DNA of 64,000 bases from G963674685 sp964591275. Its GTDB lineage: Bacteria; Lernaellota; Lernaellaia; JACKCT01. Shown here one piece after another: positions 53,981 through 61,641 of this stretch. The position numbers and the translations under genes were made by a program. The notes beneath the pieces were generated by a model, which worked only from the letters and a program-made list of their open reading frames with translations, was not told the DNA's origin and did not search any database. The number at the start of each line of letters is the position of its first letter. Position 1 is the stretch's first letter. The DNA is taken from the NCBI GenBank assembly GCA_964591275.1, contig CAZQAE010000014.1, positions 12,389 to 76,388 of the forward strand, in the 5' to 3' direction.

Positions 53981-54227
53981 AGGCGCTTCCTTTCCAGTTT
54001 AAGGGGTTTCAAGCCATGAAGGAGCATAGCACATCGCAACGCATAGACCACACTCTTCAGAATGTCGATCCTGCATTCGCGCCGCCGGGGCGCTGCGAAC
54101 CACATTCGTGGGCTGAACCCCTGGCCACAAATCACTGACCATATTGACCTGCCGGGTTCCGAGCGGTAGAATTTCCGGCAACGAATATCCGACATCAGAC
54201 CAATCGCCTGCTTCGGGGAGCGTCGCT

Positions 54228-56333
54228 ATGAAAAACACTGTCGCCATTTTCGTCGGGGTCGCGCTGCTGGCGTGCGCTCTGAGCGCCGGGGCCGAATACC
54301 GCGTCGGACTGACGCACGGGACCAACAAACACCGTCCCGAATTTTCTTTCGACGCCGAGGATTCCTACCTACTCCACAGCGCGCGCAATGAATGGGAGCC
54401 TTTTCAGGTTTTTATTCGGGACGACGCCGGCGCGACGAACGTGAACGTGACGGTCACCGAGTTTACAGGACCGGGCGATCCCATCGAAACGGTTGAGCTG
54501 TATCGCGTGCATTACGTCCCCGTTCTTGCAAATGAAATCAGCCACTTTCCTCCGGACCCTTCCAAGGCCGGGGACTGGCCCGACGGCCTCGTGCCCTTCG
54601 TGGATCACTTTTTCGGCGAGTCGCGCAGCGGCGCGCCCTTCGATGTGCCCGCACTCTACACGCAAGCCGTTTTCGTCGATGTGTATGTGCCGGATGATCA
54701 GGCGCCGGGAGATTACGTGGCGACTGTGACGGCGACAGCCGACGGACAGGCGGACTGGACCGGAACCGTGACCTTGCGCGTGTGGGATTTTGAATTGCCC
54801 AATAGCGTGTCCATCGACACCAATTATAATGTCTCCCGCGCTTCCGCCCGAAACTGGCACGCCAGTCACGGGGGCATTCATGATGAAGACACTTTGATGG
54901 ACCTTTATTTCAAAGAGTTCGCCCGGCACCGGATGGGACTATACACATGGAGGAAGAGAAACCTTCCGGTTGCAACCTGGAATTACGGTGCCGGCTCCTT
55001 TGACATAGACTGGACTGAGTTCGATGCCTATCACGCTAAATACCTGGATGGGACCTTCTACAGGCCCGGCTACGAATTTACCGGCATCCGCCTTCCCGGC
55101 GCTCCTGGCGAGCGACCCGGCGATGTGGCTGCGGAAGATTGGGAACGGGAATACTGGGACGGCTGGGCCGAACACTTCAAGGAAAAGGGCTGGATCGAAA
55201 AGCTTTGGTATTATATGCCTGACGAGCCAAACCCCGACGAGTACGCATCGCTGGTCGATCTCGCCGCCCGTCTTCACAATGCCGACCCGGACCTGCAACC
55301 GATGGTAACCGAGCAGTACACGGAGGCCCTGGGACCCGACGTGGACATCTGGTGCCCGGACGAGCCGCTGTTTTCGGATTCGCTTCCCTGGGGACCGTAC
55401 CCTGAAGCCTACGACGAAGTGCGGGCGCAGGGCATGAAGACCTGGTGGTACAACTGCGTGAGCGCCAACTTCGGTCTTGATTATATGGCGCACATGGTCG
55501 ATCAGAAATCCACACATATGCGCGTCTGGCTTTGGCTGACGCGCCGTTATCATTTCCAGGGTATTCTCTTTTGGGGCACGAATTTTCTCACGGGGCAAGG
55601 ACAGGACATCTGGGACTCCCAGTATTCCACCCAGTTTTTGTGCCAGGGCGATGGCACCATGATTTATCCCGGCACTCTCGACCGCATCGGCGGTGAATCG
55701 GACATTCCGGTGGCTTCGCTACGCATGAAATATCTACGTGAAGGGATGGAGGATTACGAGTACTTCCATCTCCTCGACACAGATGGTTATGAGCAGTGGG
55801 TGGACGATGTGACGCGCACCGTCGCGCCGCTGACCTGGCAATGGGAGAACGACTGGGAGGCGATGCTCGAATGGCGGCGAAAAGTCGGCGAGAAAATAAC
55901 CGGCGATCTGGACGAGGACGCGCCGGCGGTGCCGACGAACCTGAGCGCCGAGCCGATGGCTGAAGCCCTCGCCCTGTCCTGGACCTCGCCCGCTGACGAG
56001 GATTTGGCGGGTTTCGATATTTGGTACGGCCTTTACGAAGGCGACGAATATTTCGGCGGGCGAGTGGGGGCCGATGCGAGTGACGCAACGCTTCAAGGCT
56101 TGGCGCCGGGGCGTGAGCATAGTATTTGGTTAAAATCTTTCGACGAAAACGGCAACCGGTCGGAAGCGAGCGATATTATTGCGTCGATTCCTCTTTCCGG
56201 TGATGATGAAAGCGATGGAGGCGACGATGACCGCGAAGAGCATGTTCGCAACGCGGTGAGTCTTGCGACGCCCGACGATACAGCGATACCAGACAATGAA
56301 GAAGACGGCCCTTCGGGCTGCGGTGGGAGTTAA
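54228..56333 (+). CDS. secreted DUF4091 (GH123-like) protein, second paralogue, with acidic Gly/Cys tail
   Basis: The 701-residue precursor parallels the 18579-20675 protein throughout: signal (AIFVGVALLACALSAGAEY), HGTNKHRPEF, the YMPDEPNPDEY catalytic pair near 328, GDGTMIYPG, YLREGMEDYEYFHLL and an FN3-like domain. The end reads GDDESDGGDDDREEH and, after a spacer, EEDGPSGCGGS. GGGGAG lies upstream of the ATG. It is followed by two lipoprotein genes with gaps of 3 and 44 bases, so it probably heads an operon for glycan processing. Substrate is unknown. Confidence 0.88.
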   Translation: MKNTVAIFVGVALLACALSAGAEYRVGLTHGTNKHRPEFSFDAEDSYLLHSARNEWEPFQVFIRDDAGATNVNVTVTEFTGPGDPIETVELYRVHYVPVLANEISHFPPDPSKAGDWPDGLVPFVDHFFGESRSGAPFDVPALYTQAVFVDVYVPDDQAPGDYVATVTATADGQADWTGTVTLRVWDFELPNSVSIDTNYNVSRASARNWHASHGGIHDEDTLMDLYFKEFARHRMGLYTWRKRNLPVATWNYGAGSFDIDWTEFDAYHAKYLDGTFYRPGYEFTGIRLPGAPGERPGDVAAEDWEREYWDGWAEHFKEKGWIEKLWYYMPDEPNPDEYASLVDLAARLHNADPDLQPMVTEQYTEALGPDVDIWCPDEPLFSDSLPWGPYPEAYDEVRAQGMKTWWYNCVSANFGLDYMAHMVDQKSTHMRVWLWLTRRYHFQGILFWGTNFLTGQGQDIWDSQYSTQFLCQGDGTMIYPGTLDRIGGESDIPVASLRMKYLREGMEDYEYFHLLDTDGYEQWVDDVTRTVAPLTWQWENDWEAMLEWRRKVGEKITGDLDEDAPAVPTNLSAEPMAEALALSWTSPADEDLAGFDIWYGLYEGDEYFGGRVGADASDATLQGLAPGREHSIWLKSFDENGNRSEASDIIASIPLSGDDESDGGDDDREEHVRNAVSLATPDDTAIPDNEEDGPSGCGGS

Positions 56334-56336
56334 AAA

Positions 56337-57686
56337 ATGAAAATCCATAGAAACACAACCATTGCCGCGATGCTGATAATGCTGTTGGTCTGCGCTGCGC
56401 ATTTGGGATGTGATTGCGGCGATGACGATGATGATGATTCGGGCGATGACGACACAACTCCCGTTAATGACGACGTGGACGATGACGCGGACGACGATGC
56501 GGATGATGATATTGATGATGATGTCGATGACGACGTGGACGACGACACCGCGCCCGAGTGCGACTGGATCTCCCACGATCCACTTATCATTGAAGGCAAG
56601 GCTTTGCTCGGCGCTTACGATCCCGAGGGCGGATACGACAAATTCATCCGCGCCCTGGAAATCTGCCCGGACAGCGCGGACGCCATGTACGGGATCATGC
56701 TGTCGGACGTGCAGTTGTACCTGACCTGGCTCAACGATTGGATTGGTTTTTTCGCCGGTTTTGATCCTTCGCCTCATCGCGGCGAGGAAAAGAGCATTGG
56801 AACGGTGATTCAAACTCTGATTCGGCACTACATGATGCCCATCAATGAGGAGATATTCACCTACGGGGAAATTCTTTTGAGTCGCCCATCCGAAGCGCGC
56901 TTTTTTCTGGACGAATTTCCGATGTGGTACGACGAAGATCATGTCCTCATTGAGATGCCTGGGGAATGGGACGCCGCGGACGTGCACGATTTGGTGGCCT
57001 TCGCCCATTTCATGGAAGGCCTGGAGCAGTTACTTATCTCCTTCGATTTCACGTTTAACTACAACACGTATTCCGATTGGCCCCTGCCCGGAGAGGGCGC
57101 GACCATCGAAGAGACCATTCATTCGTACAGCGGACTTATACTTGAGCTTCTCGCCGATCCTGATTACCCGGATTTCCTGAATTTCCTTAGCGACGGCCAG
57201 GAGCATCTCACAGAATCGGGCGTCAATTTCGGTTTCGGTTTTATGGGCATGATTGAAGCCTTCTCAGCGGCCCTGCTGGAGATCGACAACCAGGAAGACG
57301 ACGTGCTCGGGTACATTGACGCCAACGGCAACGGGCACTGGGACGAAGGCGAAATGTATCGGGTTCCCTACTTAGGAGACCTGGCGCCGGAAATGAACGG
57401 CGTCGTCCTGGACCTTCTTGCCTTGCTGGAAAATCTGGGCGGCGCATTTCTGGACGGCGGGCCTGAGGACTTGCGGCCTCTGCGTCCGGACTGGTTTTTG
57501 CTGAGCAAACTGAATTTCATCATGGAGATCGCGGATCTGGCTTGGTATGAGTTTATCGGACACCCTATACGCTTTCTCGATATTCCGATCCCCATCGGGT
57601 TCCTTTTTTACGATCCCTTTGACGACGGACTCAGAACCTCAGCCGGGACTATCGCGCAGGTTCTTTACGATGCTACCGCTCCTTGA
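56337..57686 (+). CDS. Asp-rich lipoprotein with EF-hand-like loop
   Basis: The 449-residue protein has a signal ending LGC DCG and then an Asp run (DDDDDDSGDDD) and DVDDDADDD-type repeats to about residue 70. If the first of the two cysteines is lipidated, the following residue is Asp, the inner-membrane retention signal of the Lol system. The body is mainly helical with a TPR-like stretch (FIRALEICPDSADAMYG) and a calcium-type loop DANGNGHWDEGE near 330. There is no known function. It follows the DUF4091 gene by three bases. Confidence 0.8.
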   Translation: MKIHRNTTIAAMLIMLLVCAAHLGCDCGDDDDDDSGDDDTTPVNDDVDDDADDDADDDIDDDVDDDVDDDTAPECDWISHDPLIIEGKALLGAYDPEGGYDKFIRALEICPDSADAMYGIMLSDVQLYLTWLNDWIGFFAGFDPSPHRGEEKSIGTVIQTLIRHYMMPINEEIFTYGEILLSRPSEARFFLDEFPMWYDEDHVLIEMPGEWDAADVHDLVAFAHFMEGLEQLLISFDFTFNYNTYSDWPLPGEGATIEETIHSYSGLILELLADPDYPDFLNFLSDGQEHLTESGVNFGFGFMGMIEAFSAALLEIDNQEDDVLGYIDANGNGHWDEGEMYRVPYLGDLAPEMNGVVLDLLALLENLGGAFLDGGPEDLRPLRPDWFLLSKLNFIMEIADLAWYEFIGHPIRFLDIPIPIGFLFYDPFDDGLRTSAGTIAQVLYDATAP

Positions 57687-57730
57687 CGGTCGCTTTGACG
57701 GACAAGATTGAAAAACCTGGAGGTACGGTC

Positions 57731-59046
57731 ATGAAAAACCGTTTGATGACAATTATTGCAATACTGATCGCCGGGCTGCTTTTCGGATGCGCCGGTGACG
57801 CAGATGACGAAAATTCCAAAGACAGCGCCGTGGACGCCGCGCAAACTGAAGATGACGACGAAGCAGGCGACGACGACCAGAGTGGCCTTGCGTCGGACGA
57901 CGACGGGAAAAGCCGTGCATGCGAAGCCGTTGCCCCGGAAGCCTGGCCGGCAGCGGACTTTGCGGACCCTTCGGTGATTGCCTTCGACGACGAGATGTTT
58001 TTCACCGTCGATGGGCAGCGTTTTTCCCCCTGGGTTTTTATAACGTGCCCCGAGATGCCGAATCTCTGGAAACGTTCAAAAGCGAGGGCTTCAACATCGC
58101 GCTGACCGGTCCCGGATGCTGCGGCGATGGAACCGAAGCGCAGGTCGAATGGCTGCAGCTTGCCCAGGAAAAGGAAATCTTTGTCATCATGCATCCCTGG
58201 AGCCGCAAAGACGACGTACTCGACCTGCCCGAGGCCGAACTTGAGCAGGGACTCGATGAGCGTAGCGGCATCGGCAGCCTTTTCGGCTGGTACACATTCG
58301 ATGAGCCGTCTCTTCACAGGCCCGACAAAGTTCTGACTGAGCGGACGCATTACATCCTTTCGACCTACGACCCAAATCATCCCGACGGCTTGGTGGAACA
58401 GGCGATGGACGACTTCGACCTGTACGAGGACGACTGCGGCTTTTTCATGATCGATCCCTATCCGGTTCCCTACATTTTCCTGGCGATGGTCAAAGCTTCG
58501 ATGGCCGAGGCCCGCGCCGCCACGGAAGATCTGAAACCGGTCGTCGGCGTCATGCAGGCTTTCAGTTGGGATTGGATTTACGACAACTACGATGCGCCCT
58601 TTCGCCCCACGGGCCTGGAAATGCGCAACATGGCCTGGCAGTTCATCGTTTTCGGCGCCCGCGGGCTGATCCCCTGGAACTACGCCGGGGACTACACCAT
58701 CCACGCAGTGCCGGAAGTCTGGGAAAGCTATCTTTCCGACGTCGCCGAGATGAACGAAATCATGCGCGTGATCTTAAGCGACGACGCAGACATCGACCTT
58801 GATCCGCAGTCGGATTTTCCAACGATGATTGACCACATCCTTAAGGTTGAAGACACCGCGACCTGGATATTGTCCGTGTCGACAAACGAGCGTTCCATGC
58901 TGGTGGACTATGATCTTTCGGGCATCGGGTCAGACCTGTGCGTCGTGGACTACACTACCGGCGAAAGTTTTGGGCAAGACGCCGAAGGTCATATCCATGT
59001 GCGCTATGATGCCTTGCAGGTTCGAATTCTGGAAGTCATGGAATAA
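57731..59046 (+). CDS. Asp-rich lipoprotein with glycosidase-like barrel, frameshifted
   Basis: The gene starts at 57731 (GGAGG upstream) with signal MKNRLMTIIAILIAGLLFGC and an acidic linker (EDDDEAGDDD). The barrel then begins VDGQRF. At 58021-58030 (TTTTTCCCCC) the frame breaks. One extra base continues as FFPLGFYNVPRDAESLETFK, then GSLFGWYTFDEPSLHRPDK, a glycoside-hydrolase-like core, to 59046. Without it the first frame stops at 58105. It is either a sequencing error or a mutation; the homopolymer also allows slippage. It is third in the DUF4091 operon. Confidence 0.78.
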
Positions 59047-59072
59047 GCAAGGCTGAAGTATGAAGTTGGAGG

Positions 59073-59205
59073 GTAGGAGCGACATTCCTGTCGCGAAACC
59101 TCGGAACAACTTCCAGGCCGCGAATTGTAGGAGCGACATTCCTGTCGCGAAACCTCGGAACAACTTCCAGGCCGCGAATTGTAGGAGCGACATTCCTGTC
59201 GCGAA
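59073..59205. repeat. 54-bp tandem repeat with REP-like hairpin
   Basis: A 54-bp unit starting GTAGGAGCGACATTCCTGTC occurs at 59073 and 59127, with a partial third copy from 59181. Each contains the hairpin GCGACA-TTCC-TGTCGC. The sequence resembles REP elements of the GTAGGAGCG type in gammaproteobacteria. The region is intergenic. Confidence 0.75.
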
Positions 59206-59210
59206 TGTGG

Positions 59211-59230
59211 CACAGCCGCCCCCGGCTGTG
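59211..59230. repeat. inverted repeat CACAGCCG-CGGCTGTG
   Basis: A perfect 8-bp stem with a CCCC loop adjoins the 54-bp repeats. A further inverted repeat, CTGCCC to GGGCAG, lies at 59283-59309 around a CTGAGCGAAGTCGAAG-type sequence, a common intergenic repeat. Confidence 0.65.
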
Positions 59231-59345
59231 AATGTCGCAACAAGCCTCCGCAGGAGGCGTCTCATTTGATAGCCCGGTGCGCCTGCCCTGAGCGAAGTCG
59301 AAGGGGCAGCGCTGGGAATCGAACCGACATATCCAATATCACAAA

Positions 59346-59360
59346 GCCCGCCAGGCGGGC
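59346..59360. repeat. REP-like GC palindrome, second copy
   Basis: GCCCGCC-A-GGCGGGC, followed by GACT, is a near copy of the 52752-52765 palindrome. Confidence 0.6.
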
Positions 59361-59457
59361 GACTCATCTTTTCTCCGGTACCAATCATGCATTCTAAAAG
59401 GGGATACCCCTCTGAACTCCCCTTAAAGGGTAAAAGAACAAAAGAGTCCAAGTGTAA

Positions 59458-59613
59458 TCAGTCCCGGGAACAACAGAACCCGTAGCTGTGGTTCATGACC
59501 TCAGGGTAGTTCCTGCTCCGATTCGATGCGCGCAGATAGTAGTCGTTGTAGTACCAGTCACCGCCACGCAAAACATGGTACATATTGGAATCCGGACCTT
59601 GCGGATCGGCGGT
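59458..59613 (-). pseudogene. FGE-sulfatase C-terminal stub, copy A
   Basis: The 51 codons encode TADPQGPDSN, then VLRGGDWYYN, ending YGFCCSRD-stop. This is the closing segment of formylglycine-generating-enzyme (FGE) domain proteins (LRGGSW to GFRC-RD), which also serve as variable proteins of diversity-generating retroelements. An in-frame TGA precedes TADPQ, so the upstream body is missing. It lies behind the GGGCCGA tail of the metallophosphoesterase gene. Copy B is at 61439-61594. Confidence 0.65.
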
Positions 59614-59660
59614 TCAGTATTTGTCGAGTTGTTTCTCCGGATGCTGTGCCGTGTGTAACA

Positions 59661-60962
59661 TCACGCGCCGCAACAACCTCCTCCATCATCATCGTCATCT
59701 GAACTCGAAGCATCGTCATCCTCATCAGGCACGATGGACTCATCGTCGTCATTTCCCTGGTCATCGTCATCATCCGGGCCAACGTCGTCGTCGTCCGTAT
59801 CATCATCGTCCGTGGTGTCGTCGTCATCATCGTCGTCATCAATCGTTGGGCAGGGGTCTTTGTTCATGTCGTCGGTCCAAGAAAACGTGTAGATGCTTCT
59901 ATCCGAGAAGGTCTCGAACACTTCGATCGACACATCCGCTCCATTGACCTTGAACAGCACATAATGGAACCGCTTGGAGAACTTCACGAGTTGCGGCAGT
60001 TCGGTCTCCTTCGAGTACAGCGAAGCCCCGCTGCCACCGCTGACGAAGTAGCGTACACCGTTTTGCTCCAGGTGTTGGAAGTGGTGATCGTGCCCGTTCA
60101 GCACCGCTTGTACGCCGTAGGTTTCGAACAGCGGCACCAGATGATCGACGAGATCCTGATTGATACCCCTCCCGGCGCTGTAGGGCGGAACGTGGAACGA
60201 CACGAAGATATGCAGCACCTCGGGATTCGCTTGCCCGGCCGCGAGCACGCCTTCGAGCCAATCATACTGCGCCGTTCCTGTGATGTACGGTTCGTTTGAG
60301 TTGACGATCACGAACAGGGAGTTGCCGTAGGTGAACGAATAGTAAAGCTCGCTTCCCGAGCCTTCCGAAGGCGGCGCGAAAACCCGCTCCCAGATGCCTT
60401 CGGTTCCGGTATCGTGGTTGCCCATCACGGGGTAAAGCGGCACCTGGCTCATCAGGCTTCGCTCGATGCTAAAATGAATCTGCCAAACCATTTCGTTGCC
60501 GAATGCCGAATCCTGATGATCGACAATATCCCCGGTGTTGATGACGAAATCCGGGTAGATCGCCTCGATATTTCTCGCGTTGATCTTGTGGACGATGTGG
60601 CCGGAGCGGCTGTCGCCGATCAGCACGAAGTTAAACGGCGAGCAGGTTTCGGCGGCTGTCGCAAAGGTCTTGATCGCTCCGGGATCCCCGTTGTGAGTGG
60701 CTTGGTAGTAATAGACCTTGTCCGGGTCCAGACCATCGATGCGATGTTCGTGGTTCAGCACCGCAGCCGGGTCGTTCACCACATTGCCCAGCGCCTGGGT
60801 CTCTCCCCACGCCACCGAGTCGGGCGTTGCGATCCCGGTTTCCCAGCAGATCGTGATTCCGTCGACCGTCGGATTCTGGAGGAACGGCCCCTTGATTATT
60901 GCGCCCAAACAAAGGGCGGGGACCAGAAGAATCGCAAGAATCAGGAATGTCGTATTTCGCAT
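59661..60962 (-). CDS. secreted metallophosphoesterase with acidic GGGCCGA tail
   Basis: The 433-residue precursor has a signal (TTFLILAILLVPALCLGA) and an N-terminal FN3-like domain (FLQNPTVDGITICWETG). A complete metallophosphoesterase core follows: IGDSRSG, NTGDIVDH, VMGNHDTG, HVPPY and LNGHDHHF. This resembles purple acid phosphatase-like secreted enzymes. The last 70 residues are acidic repeats (DDDDDDDDTTDDDDTDDDDV) ending DDDDDGGGCCGA. The 3' end and following DNA are nearly identical to those of the RCC1 gene at 61642. Start at 60962 has GAGG upstream. Confidence 0.88.
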   Translation of the reverse strand: MRNTTFLILAILLVPALCLGAIIKGPFLQNPTVDGITICWETGIATPDSVAWGETQALGNVVNDPAAVLNHEHRIDGLDPDKVYYYQATHNGDPGAIKTFATAAETCSPFNFVLIGDSRSGHIVHKINARNIEAIYPDFVINTGDIVDHQDSAFGNEMVWQIHFSIERSLMSQVPLYPVMGNHDTGTEGIWERVFAPPSEGSGSELYYSFTYGNSLFVIVNSNEPYITGTAQYDWLEGVLAAGQANPEVLHIFVSFHVPPYSAGRGINQDLVDHLVPLFETYGVQAVLNGHDHHFQHLEQNGVRYFVSGGSGASLYSKETELPQLVKFSKRFHYVLFKVNGADVSIEVFETFSDRSIYTFSWTDDMNKDPCPTIDDDDDDDDTTDDDDTDDDDVGPDDDDDQGNDDDESIVPDEDDDASSSDDDDDGGGCCGA

Positions 60963-61043
60963 GATCGACCTCATAAACGTGGTGCTCATGTCATTTGTAC
61001 CACTGATCCTCTGAATGCTGCAAATTCGAGAGTATCGACTTAA

Positions 61044-61295
61044 CGATCCGTACGCTTCGTCGAGAGAGTAGCGGAGGCCAGAAGCGAGCCCGAGCGCAAG
61101 GACGCGTTCGCGAAGTTGGAAGCGGAGCTGACGGAGGTCGAAGAAATCCTCGCTATGCTCTTACTGGCATCTGCGAACAACGACCGCCTCGCTGCAACCG
61201 CTTTTACATTGGACAAGATGGGCGTAGGGCGCCTCAAGGTCTATGACCCGGTACGGGTGGAGACTTCACCTATTAACAGCCGTCGGGCGTCGTAG
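61044..61295 (+). pseudogene. orphan coding-like fragment
   Basis: The frame reads RFVERVAEARSEPERKDAFA, then KLEAELTEVEEILAMLLLAS with helical character and a sensible composition. It has no early start, is preceded by TAA at 61041 and ends at a TAG within the antisense of the Avd-like fragment. The family is not recognised; it may be a relic of a truncated gene such as a recombinase or transposase. Confidence 0.35.
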
Positions 61296-61438
61296 GTCGC
61301 CTGGATCATCAAATCGAGGGCGATCAATTTATTATCCGTAATCCGCTGCCCCAGCGCGAATTTGTAGTCACGAGGAAACTTCGCCGTTCTCGGCAAAACT
61401 TCTTTCGCCAAACCATAGGCCTTTGAATCGCAGTTAAA
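61241..61438 (-). pseudogene. Avd-like four-helix fragment of a diversity-generating retroelement
   Basis: Immediately after the FGE stub stop, in the same frame, 65 codons read KAYGLAKEVLPRTAKFPRDY, then KFALGQRITDNKLIALDLMI and QATYDARRLLIGEV. This matches the first two helices of Avd/four-helix-bundle accessory proteins (LLPRT-KFPR-xxF-LGQRI). It lacks a start codon and the last helices, ending at TAG. Avd follows the variable protein gene in classical retroelements, as here. No reverse transcriptase is visible. The call rests on pattern recognition. Confidence 0.5.
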
Positions 61439-61594
61439 TCAGTCCCGGGAACAACGGAAGCCTAGGTCGTTGAACCTGCCCCATGGTGGAAACCCGAACC
61501 GATTCGATATGCGTATAATCCCGGGATCATTGTTCCAACTACCGCCCCGCAAAGCGCGGGACGTACCGGTATCCGGACCTTGCGGATCGGCGGT
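61439..61594 (-). pseudogene. FGE-sulfatase C-terminal stub, copy B
   Basis: The 51 codons encode TADPQGPDTG, then ALRGGSWNND and FNDLGFRCSRD-stop, a canonical FGE C-terminus. It is colinear with copy A at 59458-59613, the same length, with constant codons (TTG, GGCGGT, TGG, TCGAATCGG, TGTTCCCGGGAC) identical and the remainder strongly different. An in-frame TGA precedes TADPQ. It lies behind the GGGCCGA tail of the RCC1 gene. Confidence 0.7.
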
Positions 61595-61641
61595 TCAGAA
61601 TTTGTCGAGTTGTTTCTCCGGATGCTGTGCCGTGTGTAACA

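Noticed and set aside
59310..59335. tRNA T-arm-like sequence GGTTCGATTCC on the minus strand
   Set aside because: The flanking stem bases do not pair and no other tRNA arms are present.
59614..59616. Reading the TGA before the FGE stub as tryptophan or read-through
   Set aside because: TGA is used as a normal stop throughout the window, and the upstream codons do not look like an FGE domain.
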